Below are positions 17,069-24,863 of a stretch of DNA of 64,000 nucleotides, piece by piece (within the stretch, counting starts at the first letter, position 1; every line of letters starts with the position of its first letter). The notes beneath the pieces are model-generated. The model was not told the origin of the DNA. It saw only the letters and a list, made by a program, of their open reading frames with translations, and searched no databases. The translations under genes were made by a program, and so were the position numbers. Source of the stretch: Lysinibacillus mangiferihumi (GTDB taxonomy: Bacteria > Bacillota > Bacilli > Bacillales_A > Planococcaceae); the NCBI RefSeq assembly GCF_003049665.1, contig NZ_PYWM01000005.1, positions 156,040-220,039 of the forward strand. The letters are read 5' to 3'.

Positions 17069-17632
17069 TTAAGGATACCATGAAAGTTTAGCATCACTAT
17101 CTAATGGTTTATTTTTTATTTCCTCACTCAAAGTATTGAACCATTGACTTGAAATTTCTTCTGCTTTGAGATTGATATCGTCATTATCTTCCCAGATAAT
17201 ATGAGAAAACCAAGCTCCTGTTGCCCATTCAAATTGCAGTTCAGCAAATGAAATTTTAGGATGGTTCACTTGAATAAATTTATCATTTACTGCTTTAGAT
17301 ACGTTAGAAGCTTGAGGTAGTAACTCATTTTGAATTTTATCTATAATAGTAGGATTTTCAAGCTCATGCCACTTCAATAGATGCCCATCAATTTGGTAAA
17401 AAATATGGAAAGATGGATGTTGACCCATATCTATTAAAATAAAGGCACGTTCTACTGTGTTGTCAGTTGCCTTCACTGTGTTTACGATAATATTTTGTGC
17501 AATTTCCTTCCAAAAGTCATTTGCCTCATCTAATGGTGACGCTAGAGTAAACGCAGACTCAAGTTCAGAAATATCAGCTTCTGCTTTATTCACCTCTTCA
17601 ACTTTTTTAAAAAACCTATTAAAGAACCCCAT
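17069..17632 (-). CDS. Hypothetical soluble protein, possibly YezG/DUF600-like
   Basis: A 187-residue acidic soluble protein. The first 40 residues look like a basic tail and a linker. The core has a long helix (FWKEIAQNIIVNTVKA), strand-like segments (RAFILIDMGQHPSFHIFYQID) and an aromatic ELQFEWATGAWFSHIIW block. The helix-plus-sheet pattern recalls YezG-type immunity proteins (DUF600), but I cannot show this. No toxin gene is next to it. Its start has a GGGGAG-type site upstream. Confidence 0.6.
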   Translation of the reverse strand: MGFFNRFFKKVEEVNKAEADISELESAFTLASPLDEANDFWKEIAQNIIVNTVKATDNTVERAFILIDMGQHPSFHIFYQIDGHLLKWHELENPTIIDKIQNELLPQASNVSKAVNDKFIQVNHPKISFAELQFEWATGAWFSHIIWEDNDDINLKAEEISSQWFNTLSEEIKNKPLDSDAKLSWYP

Positions 17633-17834
17633 TAATTGCCTACTCCCCGATTTTATTTATGATATATAATTTTAGTATTGTTGCCTATTTGTTAACTAAA
17701 ACATATCTATTACAAATAATAACATATAAAAGTAATAATAAATAGTTATGTAAATATTTAGGTGTATAGGGTGAGCGTGGTGTTGTAGATAAGCTTACTT
17801 TGATTTTGGTGAAAGGGGATATTCGTACAATAAG

Positions 17835-17883
17835 AAAGAAGCTGCGATATATCTTCTTAAATAGAGATATTTGCGGCTTCTTT
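17835..17883 (-). terminator. Terminator of the CarD-family gene
   Basis: AAAGAAGCTGCGATAT and ATATTTGCGGCTTCTTT form a long imperfect stem just past the stop of the minus-strand gene. Confidence 0.65.
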
Positions 17884-17902
17884 ATGTACCGGTAAAAGCT
17901 GG

Positions 17903-18394
17903 TTAGCTAAGTTTCGCTAATACATAGTCATAAATTTCTTCTGAAGGTTTATCGAGTGCAATGGAGAATTCCGAAAATATAATTTCTTGTAAAGAGTGCA
18001 ATAATTTTTCTTCTTGATTTGGGAATTTTTTTTCATTCGCTTCATATTCAAACTTTTTGCGTAACAGTGTATTTAAGAGGTTAGCTTGCTTTTGTCGATC
18101 ACCGGTTTTAATAATTTCTACGTGAAATCTCATACGATGTGTGTTTTGTTCAATCCATTCCACACCAGGAGATGTGAAGGATTGTAAAATTTGAATGGCT
18201 TCTTCTTTTTTAATAACATCTCTAAGCTGTTTTTTTGCATTATCAATAGGAGTACGTATCGTTAATTTTGAATCGTTTAGTGGTTGTAAAACGTAGTAAG
18301 TTTTAGTAATGTCGCTAAAGGTTTGTTCACAAATATCTTCAACTGAACAAAGTCCATGTGATGAATAAATGACTACATCGCCAACATTATACAT
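17903..18394 (-). CDS. CarD-family transcription regulator
   Basis: A 163-residue protein that starts with the CarD/TRCF RNA-polymerase-interacting fold: YNVGDVVIYSSHGLCSVEDI, then TYYVLQPLND and LTIRTPIDNAK. The rest is helical, as in CdnL/YdeB proteins. CarD proteins bind the RNA polymerase beta subunit and stabilise open complexes. ATG 18394 is chosen because GGAGGG precedes it; the six residues before it in the open frame include the ribosome site. Its promoter shares an operator with the divergent MarR gene. Confidence 0.85.
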   Translation of the reverse strand: MYNVGDVVIYSSHGLCSVEDICEQTFSDITKTYYVLQPLNDSKLTIRTPIDNAKKQLRDVIKKEEAIQILQSFTSPGVEWIEQNTHRMRFHVEIIKTGDRQKQANLLNTLLRKKFEYEANEKKFPNQEEKLLHSLQEIIFSEFSIALDKPSEEIYDYVLAKLS

Positions 18395-18420
18395 GTATAT
18401 TCCCTCCATCAAACATTATT

Positions 18421-18435
18421 GTCAACTAAGTTGAC
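18421..18435. promoter_or_regulatory. MarR-type operator 2
   Basis: GTCAACTAAGTTGAC is a perfect 7+1+7 palindrome just downstream of the carD-side -10. It is the same sequence as operator 1 except for the centre base. Confidence 0.7.
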
Positions 18436-18442
18436 TAAATTA

Positions 18443-18471
18443 ATTGTAAACAATAAAAGAACTTTTGTCAA
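18443..18471 (-). promoter_or_regulatory. Sigma-A promoter of the CarD-family gene
   Basis: On the minus strand: -35 TTGACA (18471-18466), 17 bp spacer, -10 TACAAT (18448-18443). The -35 lies in one arm of operator 1. Confidence 0.75.
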
Positions 18472-18481
18472 CTTAGTTGAC
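18467..18481. promoter_or_regulatory. MarR-type operator 1, shared by both promoters
   Basis: GTCAACTTAGTTGAC is a perfect palindrome 46 bp from operator 2. Its two arms supply the -35 boxes of the two divergent promoters. Confidence 0.75.
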
Positions 18482-18505
18482 GATGACTTCGTTTTTTTGT
18501 ATAGT
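18477..18505 (+). promoter_or_regulatory. Sigma-A promoter of the MarR gene
   Basis: -35 TTGACG (18477-18482), 17 bp spacer, -10 TATAGT (18500-18505). Confidence 0.75.
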
Positions 18506-18522
18506 AATTACGAAATTAGGGA

Positions 18523-18987
18523 ATGAAGGTGAACGAGTTGAAGGACGAATTGCAAAATCGAGATGTCATTGATTTGTTGAGCGAACGTCATGAAATACTT
18601 CGACGACTTGCTGAAGAGAAATGGAATAAACATAATACAGTCCATATATCCAACTCAGAATGGCATATTTTAAGCAAAATTTATAAAAACCAACCGACTA
18701 TTTCAGAAGTAACAAAAGTTGTGGATTTTTCTCGCCAAGCTACTCATAAATTTATTAAAAGTTTAGCAGCTAAAGGTTTGGTGGAAGTGAGCAACGCTGA
18801 GAATAGTAAAAAGCACAAAGTAATTCGGATGACGAGCTTCGGTGAAATGTGCTATGAGCAAAATGAACGCAATAAAGCAGAAATTGAACAGCAATTGGTT
18901 CGTACTATCGGTGAAGAGCAAGTAGCAAAATTAAAAAACATCTTACAACTCAATTGGATAGAGTGCCAGTCACCGAAACAATTCTGA
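18523..18987 (+). CDS. MarR-family transcription regulator
   Basis: A 154-residue winged-helix regulator: helices around HISNSEWHILSKIYKN, recognition region TISEVTKVVDFSRQATHKFIKSL and the wing NAENSKKHKVIRMTSFG. It probably binds the two GTCAACT palindromes upstream and controls itself and the divergent carD gene. The start is ATG 18523 or, with a better placed AAGGTGA, TTG 18538. Its last eight codons (ECQSPKQF) and stop lie in a copy of the dispersed 3'-end repeat, so the C-terminus was replaced or extended by that repeat. Confidence 0.87.
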   Translation: MKVNELKDELQNRDVIDLLSERHEILRRLAEEKWNKHNTVHISNSEWHILSKIYKNQPTISEVTKVVDFSRQATHKFIKSLAAKGLVEVSNAENSKKHKVIRMTSFGEMCYEQNERNKAEIEQQLVRTIGEEQVAKLKNILQLNWIECQSPKQF

Positions 18988-18989
18988 AT
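18962..18989 (+). repeat. Dispersed 3'-end repeat, copy A (inside the marR 3' end)
   Basis: AGTGCCAGTCACC followed by GAAACAATTCTGAAT. It matches the copies at 28394, 43231, 43340 and 46522. Confidence 0.8.
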
Positions 18990-19121
18990 ATTTCTTTTGC
19001 GCAGGATGCGTGTGCTTGAGTTTAAAGCTTCTGTCTGCAAAGATATCGTCTTTTTTCTATAATTAAAACTTCTAACTATAGCAAGCTTGACGCTATAATA
19101 TGGACATAGAGGTGAATGGAT

Positions 19122-19619
19122 ATGAAAAAGGATCGAGGCAAAGTTTGGTTAGGAGTCGCTGGTTGCACTGTCAATGAACTTGGACAATGGCTTGTTGTCA
19201 AAAAGGCTTATAGCGGTTTAAAGGGGCGCTGGTCATTGCCAGCAGGTTTTGTAAATGCAGGTGAAACAGTGGATGAGGCGATTGTTCGGGAATTAAAAGA
19301 AGAAACAGGTTTAGATTGTTATGTTTCGGGCTTAATAGGCTTCCGTACAGGTGTGATTCACGGTGAAGTTAGTGATAATATGGCTATTTTTTATTGTAAG
19401 ATGAAAGACGAGCGACAACAGCTGTGTATTCAAGAAAATGAATTGTTAGAGGCAAAATGGTTATATCCATGGGAATTGGCACAGGATGAAATGACATCGG
19501 TCATGTTAAAAGAAATGGTTTCTAATCAGTTTGAACAGCATCAATTAGATGCCATTGAAGGTATCAATCCAGGAGAGGTATTCGGTTACACCTCTTACCG
19601 TTTGTTTTTTAAAAAATAA
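19122..19619 (+). CDS. Nudix hydrolase
   Basis: A 165-residue Nudix protein with an intact Nudix box: GFVNAGE, then R-E-L-K-E-E-T-G-L, matching G-x5-E-x7-REUxEExGU. The family hydrolyses nucleoside diphosphates linked to another group, such as sugar nucleotides, NADH or oxidised nucleotides; the substrate cannot be told. ATG 19122 is preferred to ATG 19116, since AGAGGTGA (19108-19115) would abut the earlier codon. It appears monocistronic. Confidence 0.9.
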   Translation: MKKDRGKVWLGVAGCTVNELGQWLVVKKAYSGLKGRWSLPAGFVNAGETVDEAIVRELKEETGLDCYVSGLIGFRTGVIHGEVSDNMAIFYCKMKDERQQLCIQENELLEAKWLYPWELAQDEMTSVMLKEMVSNQFEQHQLDAIEGINPGEVFGYTSYRLFFKK

Positions 19620-19758
19620 TGCAAGGAACAGCTAGTATATTGACTGAAAGTTGACGATTTACTAAAATATGACGAACATGCGAAATGAAAGATATGTTCA
19701 TTGAAAGCACTCTCATAATCATGTAAACTAATGAGAGGAAAACGGAGGTTATACATAC

Positions 19759-20088
19759 ATGGGTGGTTCAGTTTCATTAGTACAGTTAATCATTTCAATT
19801 GTGTTATTTTTCGTCATGTTTTTTGGTATCGGATTCTTATTGAATATGTTACTGCGAATGACATGGTTAATGGCAATTGTATATCCAATTGTTGTTGTTT
19901 TTATTGTCGATGAAGTAAGCTTTTTAGATTATATTTTTAAACCTGGTTCAGCTTTCCCTGCGCTGTTGGAGAAATTGCAAGCACTTCAAACAGTAGATAT
20001 TGCTATTTTATCTGGCGGCTTCGCAGGAGCGATTGTAGCAGGAATTGTAATGATTTATTTACGTAAAAGTGGATATCGAATGTTTTAA
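19759..20088 (+). CDS. yuiB: YuiB family membrane protein
   Basis: A 109-residue protein with three hydrophobic segments (about 7-30, 32-50 and 79-97) and a C-terminal YLRKSGYRMF. It resembles YuiB of B. subtilis in length, topology and the GIGFLLNMLLR and FPAL blocks. The function is unknown. GGAGG sits before ATG 19759. It is next to yuiD and the leucyl aminopeptidase gene, as in the B. subtilis yui region. Confidence 0.82.
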   Translation: MGGSVSLVQLIISIVLFFVMFFGIGFLLNMLLRMTWLMAIVYPIVVVFIVDEVSFLDYIFKPGSAFPALLEKLQALQTVDIAILSGGFAGAIVAGIVMIYLRKSGYRMF

Positions 20089-20118
20089 TATTTACAAGAC
20101 ACAATGTAATTGTGAAAG

Positions 20119-20153
20119 GAGCTGGTTCGAGGATGTGAACCAACTCTTTTTTT
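20119..20153. terminator. Terminator between yuiB and yuiD
   Basis: GAGCTGGTTC and GAACCAACTC form a 10 bp stem with one mismatch, followed by seven T, between convergent genes. Confidence 0.7.
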
Positions 20154-20634
20154 ATTGAATAAATTGATAGGCTATGATGGCGATAAAAATGCCAGTCAAT
20201 GCTCCGAAAAATACCTCACTTCGCTTATGCCCAAGCAAGGTTTTTAATTCTTCCATTTTTTCTTGCCCATCCATTTGTGGCCAATCCTTTATATCACGTA
20301 ACAATGTTTGAAAATCTTTGCGCAACTGATTTAAGACAACGGCATGTTGCCCTGCCTGGTATCGAACACCACTTGCATCATACATGACAATAAAAGAAAA
20401 CATAGCCGCTATGGCAAAAATGGGAGAATCTAAGCCTGTTTCATAAGCGATGGACGTTGTTAACCCTGTAACAGAAGCGGAGTGTGAGCTAGGCATTCCT
20501 CCAGTGGATGTGAACAGTCCCCACTTTAATTGTTTGGTCATTAAAAAATGAATAGGGATTTTTACAAACTGTGCAAAAAGAACGGAAAAGAGGGCGACGA
20601 GTAGAGGAGTATTTTGAAGTATCGACATATTCAT
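20152..20634 (-). CDS. yuiD: Divergent PAP2 family protein YuiD (DUF212)
   Basis: A 160-residue membrane protein of the divergent PAP2 family with the conserved TGGMPSSHSA phosphatase-like motif near residue 44 and YDASGVRYQAGQHA further on. Related proteins are predicted lipid phosphatases. Several hydrophobic segments are present. ATG 20634 has GAAGG upstream at good spacing; the longer start at 20646 is within that site. Confidence 0.88.
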   Translation of the reverse strand: MNMSILQNTPLLVALFSVLFAQFVKIPIHFLMTKQLKWGLFTSTGGMPSSHSASVTGLTTSIAYETGLDSPIFAIAAMFSFIVMYDASGVRYQAGQHAVVLNQLRKDFQTLLRDIKDWPQMDGQEKMEELKTLLGHKRSEVFFGALTGIFIAIIAYQFIQ

Positions 20635-20758
20635 CACAACCTTCACTTGTAATTGCCTTTATTATAACATTCATTATTTTCTAAAAGAAGAAATAGCTAA
20701 ATATTACGTGCATTTCTGAAAGTTAGGTATAATAGAAATATTGAATGGAGGAATATTT

Positions 20759-22267
20759 ATGCATATTGTTAAAGAAGCAAAAACATTTGAAACGATTTCT
20801 ACAGAAGTATTAGTGGTGGGGGTCACAAAACATCGTGAACAAATGCAAGATTGGGCAAGTTTTTCGACTTTTTACGGAGAATCTCTGAATGGTTGGCTTA
20901 GTGCAGGTGATGTTTCGACTGAACTAAAAGCCATTACGAAATTGCCATTTATGAAGGAGCATGCCCATCTAAAACGAATTTTGTTTGTTGGCTTAGATGA
21001 ACGTAAAAACTTAACGGAAGGCGATTTACGTGCAGCCTTTGGTTTAGTCGGCAAAGAGCTAAATGCTTTAAAAGTGAAAGAGTATTCGATTTGGCTTGAA
21101 TCATTTACAACAGAAACAATAACGGTAGATGATGTTGCATTTTTAGCAGGTGAGGGCACAACGCTAGGTTATTATACGATTCCGCATTATAAAACAACTT
21201 CAAATGAAGTAGATAAGCGCATGGAAGCTGTACATTTCGTGACTACTGCTGAAGATTTAGATAATGTTGTAGCTAGCTTTGAGGTCGGAATTATTTATGC
21301 AGATGCCGTAAACGAAGCACGTAGCTTAATTAATCTTCCACCAAATTTATTAACAGCGACAGATTTAGCAAATTATGCACAGTCCCTTGCGATTGACTAT
21401 GATTTTGAAGTGGAAATTTTAGATAAAGCACAACTAGAGGAACTGGGAATGGGTGGCATTTTAAGTGTAAATCAAGGCTCATATGAGGAACCTCGCCTTA
21501 TCACTTTAAAGTATAAAGCGACTGAAGATTTCAGTGATCCGATTGGGCTTGTTGGTAAAGGTGTAACGTATGATACAGGGGGCTATTCTCTAAAACCTAA
21601 AGATTCGATGGTTGGAATGAAGGGCGATATGGGTGGTGCAGCAGCTGTGCTTGGCGCTATGAAAATTATTGGTGAATTACGCCCTAATAAAAACGTTGTA
21701 GCCGTTATTGGTTCTACGGACAATATGGTTTCGGATACAGCCTTTAAACCTGATGATGTGATTACAACGTATAGCGGTAAAACGGTTGAAATTTTAAATA
21801 CTGATGCTGAAGGTCGTTTAGTACTTGCAGATGCTACTACATATGCTAAACAACAAGGTGCAACTGCGCTAATCGACGTTGCCACTTTAACTGGTGGTGT
21901 TATTACAGCTCTTGGTTTAGATAAAACGGGTGCGCTTTCTAATAACGATGCATTCTATGCGAGTTTTATGGAGGCAGCACAAGAGACAGATGAGTTTGTA
22001 TGGCGTATGCCGTTAACAGAAAGTGATAAAAAGCGAATTCGGAAATCAGATATTGCCGATTTAAACAACTCTCCTGGTCGCGATGGCCATATGATTTTCG
22101 GAGGTGGCTTCGTAGGTGAGTTTGTTGGGGATTTACCGTGGATTCATTTAGATATTGCAGGTACATCGGATGCAGTCTCTGCACATGATTTAGGACCAAA
22201 AGGCGGTACAGGTGTCATGGTGCGAACATTAGCAAACTTTGTGCAACGTTTAGGTGAAGAGAAATAG
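20759..22267 (+). CDS. yuiE: Leucyl aminopeptidase (M17, PepA family)
   Basis: A 502-residue cytosolic aminopeptidase with the M17 metal and catalytic motifs: GKGVTYDTGGYSLKP with the catalytic lysine near residue 262, and the signature NTDAEGRLVLAD near 345. It releases N-terminal residues from peptides with two divalent metals, normally as a hexamer. GGAGGAA precedes ATG 20759; the six extra residues from 20741 cover that site. A -10 TATAAT lies at 20728-20733. Its position beside yuiD and yuiB matches B. subtilis. Confidence 0.95.
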   Translation: MHIVKEAKTFETISTEVLVVGVTKHREQMQDWASFSTFYGESLNGWLSAGDVSTELKAITKLPFMKEHAHLKRILFVGLDERKNLTEGDLRAAFGLVGKELNALKVKEYSIWLESFTTETITVDDVAFLAGEGTTLGYYTIPHYKTTSNEVDKRMEAVHFVTTAEDLDNVVASFEVGIIYADAVNEARSLINLPPNLLTATDLANYAQSLAIDYDFEVEILDKAQLEELGMGGILSVNQGSYEEPRLITLKYKATEDFSDPIGLVGKGVTYDTGGYSLKPKDSMVGMKGDMGGAAAVLGAMKIIGELRPNKNVVAVIGSTDNMVSDTAFKPDDVITTYSGKTVEILNTDAEGRLVLADATTYAKQQGATALIDVATLTGGVITALGLDKTGALSNNDAFYASFMEAAQETDEFVWRMPLTESDKKRIRKSDIADLNNSPGRDGHMIFGGGFVGEFVGDLPWIHLDIAGTSDAVSAHDLGPKGGTGVMVRTLANFVQRLGEEK

Positions 22268-22332
22268 AGTAGGCAAAGGACTTGCGGTATATGTACCTCC
22301 CTTCATACGATAGAGAAAAAGGGAGGTAGCAT

Positions 22333-22542
22333 ATGCGGAATTTCGGAGGATATCCAGGAGGCTTCGGTGGCTTCTTTTGGCCAATTGGTGCACCATTTTT
22401 TGGAGGATTTTTAGGCGGTCTACTTGGGTCACAATTTAATCAATATCCAAACTATCCTAATTATCCAAACTATCGTCCATACCCACCAGGTCCATTTTAC
22501 CCGCCAGGTAGACCATACCCGAGGTATCGTAGACCTTATTAA
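22333..22542 (+). CDS. Small Gly/Pro/Tyr-rich protein
   Basis: A 69-residue protein with a Gly/Phe-rich first half (GGYPGGFGGFFWP, FFGGFLGG) and a Pro/Tyr/Arg-rich second half with tandem NYP units (PNYPNYPNYRPYPPG). GGGAGGT precedes ATG 22333. Such composition is common in spore-coat or surface proteins of Bacillales, so a coat role is possible (inference). It lies 65 bases after the aminopeptidase gene and is followed by the GTGTTAGATTGA element. Confidence 0.65.
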   Translation: MRNFGGYPGGFGGFFWPIGAPFFGGFLGGLLGSQFNQYPNYPNYPNYRPYPPGPFYPPGRPYPRYRRPY

Positions 22543-22602
22543 TGTGAATTAAACGAGTGCCAGAAGTTTAACTATGGGCTCATTAAAAAGTAAAAAAGGT
22601 GA

Positions 22603-22815
22603 GGCTGGGACAAAGGAGAAAAGGTGTTAGATTGATGGCAGTCAATCTAACATCTTTTTTGCTGCGCTGTTGTTGTCCGCTTCGGCGCGGTGCTTTTCAC
22701 TCAGCACAGTAAGCCGTAACCCTCGCTAACGCGAGGAATGCCAGCGTCTTACGTTGTGTGCGTTCTGAGCAGGAGTCACCCCTTCGCTACCAACAACTAG
22801 TGAACCCTTCTAAAT
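22603..22815. repeat. GTGTTAGATTGA hairpin element, copy 1
   Basis: GCTGGGACA, then a hairpin GTTAGATTGA (22626-22635) / TCAATCTAAC (22642-22651) and T6, then a GC-rich module (GTTGTTGTCCGCTTCGGCG ... GTAAGCCGTAACCCTCGCTAAC) that is found inverted at 36620-36690. A second, inverted TGTCCCA lies at 22907-22913. Confidence 0.75.
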
Positions 22816-22987
22816 TTTTATTTATTGCAAAAGCAAGAATAGCTAAGTTCTCCATATAGCAAAAATTTATGAACACCTTTCCTCTATTCCTCAATTTTTT
22901 TAGTTATGTCCCATCTTTTTTTTTGCGTCTTGTAAATTTTAAATGATTGGTTTCGTCGTTTAACTTTTAAAATGAATAAAACAACTG
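22816..22987. other. Remaining gap upstream of the siroheme/sulfite-reductase promoter
   Basis: Together with the repeat before it, this makes a gene-free stretch of about 600 bases. Apart from the inverted TGTCCCA at 22907-22913 it is plain AT-rich sequence, and no gene was seen. Confidence 0.5.
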
Positions 22988-23016
22988 TTGACAGAATATA
23001 CTAAATTATTTATTAT
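22988..23016 (+). promoter_or_regulatory. Sigma-A promoter of the sumT-cysI operon
   Basis: -35 TTGACA (22988-22993), 17 bp, -10 TATTAT (23011-23016). TTCTTA (23017-23022) and TAAGAA (23032-23037) form an inverted repeat over the start region. Confidence 0.75.
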
Positions 23017-23048
23017 TCTTATTATATTACTAAGAATTAAAAATAAAA

Positions 23049-23123
23049 GCTGACTAGCAAACTAGAGGCTCTTATTATCCAAAGGCAGGACTGTGTCTAT
23101 GGATAGTATGAGTCTCTTTTTTT
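23049..23123 (+). promoter_or_regulatory. Sulfur leader element 1 with intrinsic terminator
   Basis: The first hairpin (23049-23069) is GCT, unpaired GA, stem CTAG, loop CAAA, stem CTAG, unpaired A, then GGC pairing back to GCT. The GGC also begins the terminator: GAGGCTCTTATTATCC (23065-23080) pairs with GGATAGTATGAGTCTC (23101-23116), then T7. The two folds exclude each other, as in transcription attenuators. The same arrangement precedes cysH and sbp. Confidence 0.75.
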
Positions 23124-23147
23124 ATCGAATGAAAGGAGTGTAACGAC

Positions 23148-23924
23148 ATGGGGAAAGTGTTCATAGTAGGAGCGGGTCCTGGAGATGTTGATTTGATTAC
23201 CGTCCGTGGATTGCGCTGCATTGAACAAGCGGATGTCATTTTATATGACAGACTGGTCAATAAGGATTTATTAGCCTATGCGAAAAAAAGTGCCAAGTTA
23301 ATATTTTGCGGTAAGTTACCAAATCGGCATGCCATGATTCAAGATCATATTAATCATTCGCTTGTAAGCTATGCACAACAAGGTTTTATTGTCACAAGGT
23401 TAAAAGGAGGTGACCCATTCGTTTTTGGTAGAGGTGCGGAGGAAGCTGAAGTACTTGCACAACACCATATACCATTTGAGGTCGTACCTGGTATTACATC
23501 TGGTATAGCTGCACCTGCCTATGCGGGAATTCCTGTTACACATCGAGATTTGAGTTCAAGCTTTGCAATGGTCACAGGGCATATGCGAGAAGGAAAAGAT
23601 GATGGTATTCAATGGGAAAGTCTTGCTAAAGGGATCGATACGCTTGCGATTTATATGGGCGTTGGCAATTTGCCTTATATTCAACAGCAGTTACTGCAAT
23701 ATGGACGTGATGCGCAAACGCCTGTCGCACTTATTCATTGGGGAACGTGTGCACAACAAAAAACGGTGCTAGGTACATTGGCAACTATTGTGGATGTCGT
23801 ACAGCAAGAAGAAATTCAAAATCCGAGCATGATTGTAATTGGTAAGGTGGTGACATTAAGGGAAAAAATCCAATGGTTTGAGGAAGTTTGTCCACAAATG
23901 CCTTTCAAAGAGATGTCAGTATAA
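23148..23924 (+). CDS. sumT: Uroporphyrinogen-III C-methyltransferase
   Basis: A 258-residue SAM-dependent methyltransferase that adds two methyl groups to uroporphyrinogen III to give precorrin-2, the first step to siroheme. The family marks are VGAGPGDVDLITVRGLR at residues 5-21, LYDRLVN near 36, RLKGGDPFVFGRGAEE near 85 and the conserved VPGITS. It is a stand-alone enzyme without the CysG dehydrogenase half. It is the first gene of the operon behind sulfur leader 1 and is followed by the chelatase; siroheme serves the sulfite reductase encoded at the end of the operon. Confidence 0.93.
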   Translation: MGKVFIVGAGPGDVDLITVRGLRCIEQADVILYDRLVNKDLLAYAKKSAKLIFCGKLPNRHAMIQDHINHSLVSYAQQGFIVTRLKGGDPFVFGRGAEEAEVLAQHHIPFEVVPGITSGIAAPAYAGIPVTHRDLSSSFAMVTGHMREGKDDGIQWESLAKGIDTLAIYMGVGNLPYIQQQLLQYGRDAQTPVALIHWGTCAQQKTVLGTLATIVDVVQQEEIQNPSMIVIGKVVTLREKIQWFEEVCPQMPFKEMSV

Positions 23925-23936
23925 GGAAGTGTTTCG

Positions 23937-24686
23937 ATGCAAGCGATTTTATATGTAGCACATGGCAGTCGTGTAAAAGCTGGTGTAGAGCAAGCAGTTG
24001 CATTTCTACAACGCGTGCAACAGGACATTGCTTTACCAATACAAGAAATTTGTTTTTTGGAACTAGCCGAGCCGACGATTGCACAAGGTATAGAAAACTG
24101 CTTCCGCCAAGGAGCAACGGCCATTGCGATTATGCCAATTTTGTTGTTAGCCGCGCAGCATGCCAAGCATGATATTCCCAAGGAAATTGACAAAGCACAA
24201 AAGCAATATCCAACAGTACATTTTACATACGGTGAACCACTCGGCGTACATGAACTATTAATTGATACACTTCAAAAACGAATTTTAGAAACACATCTCC
24301 ATTCTAACAATGCAAGTGTATTACTGATTGGACGTGGCAGTAGTGATCCAGCAGTAAGAGAGGATTTAACAAAAATCGCATTAAGATTACGCGATAAATA
24401 TGGTTATGGAAAGGTCGATACGTGCTTTTTATACGGAGCAGGTCCTAATTTGGAGGAATGGTTAGCACAAAGAAAACAAGACAATGAGCAGGTATTTATT
24501 GTGCCATATTTATTGTTTACAGGCATTTTACGTCAAAGTATTGCCAAGCGTTTACAAGGATATGAGGTAAATAACATGATTTTATGTAATAGCTTGGGCT
24601 ATGACGATAATGTAAGAAAGGTATTAGTGGAACGTATTATGGACTTAATAAAACTACATTATTTGGAGGAAGGGTGTTTTTCGTAA
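23937..24686 (+). CDS. sirB: Sirohydrochlorin ferrochelatase (SirB/CbiX family)
   Basis: A 249-residue CbiX-type chelatase: YVAHGSR at residues 6-12 with the metal-binding histidine, an internal second half with LLIGRGSSDP, and VPYLLFTG, the two-domain pattern of SirB. It inserts Fe2+ into sirohydrochlorin to form siroheme. It starts 12 bases after sumT and overlaps the next gene by one base (TAATG). No separate precorrin-2 dehydrogenase is seen in the window, so that step must be encoded elsewhere. Confidence 0.9.
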   Translation: MQAILYVAHGSRVKAGVEQAVAFLQRVQQDIALPIQEICFLELAEPTIAQGIENCFRQGATAIAIMPILLLAAQHAKHDIPKEIDKAQKQYPTVHFTYGEPLGVHELLIDTLQKRILETHLHSNNASVLLIGRGSSDPAVREDLTKIALRLRDKYGYGKVDTCFLYGAGPNLEEWLAQRKQDNEQVFIVPYLLFTGILRQSIAKRLQGYEVNNMILCNSLGYDDNVRKVLVERIMDLIKLHYLEEGCFS

Positions 24687-24835
24687 TGGTAGATAAAAGA
24701 AAAGAAAATATAAATCTAGCATTAGATAATGTCCGACAAATTTTAAATACAGTTAACCATGGCTCGATTACATTAACTGTTCAAAACTTTTACGTTGTAC
24801 AAATTGAAAAGAAAGAAAAAATACGTCTTAGATAA
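24686..24835 (+). CDS. yezD: YezD family small protein (DUF2292)
   Basis: A 49-residue protein, MVDKRKENINLALDNV then TVNHGSITLTVQNFYVVQIE, matching the DUF2292/YezD pattern of a helix and a small sheet. GGAGGAAGGG lies 9 bases before its ATG, and it overlaps the sirB stop, so translation is probably coupled. YezD-like genes are often found with sulfur-assimilation genes. The function is unknown; placement between siroheme and sulfite reductase genes suggests a helper role (inference). Confidence 0.85.
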   Translation: MVDKRKENINLALDNVRQILNTVNHGSITLTVQNFYVVQIEKKEKIRLR

Positions 24836-24863
24836 TTTAATAATGATACGTGAGGTGGCTTAG

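Noticed and set aside
22441..22500. A CRISPR-like or VNTR array in the tandem AACTATCC units
   Set aside because: Short in-frame repeats encoding NYP within one gene; no spacers.
22988..23123. An S-box (SAM-I) or T-box leader before sumT
   Set aside because: The leader is only about 100 bases and has neither the S-box core nor the T-box AGGGUGGNACCGCG sequence.
23888..24172. Frames overlapping sumT and sirB on both strands
   Set aside because: Shadows of two well-supported genes.
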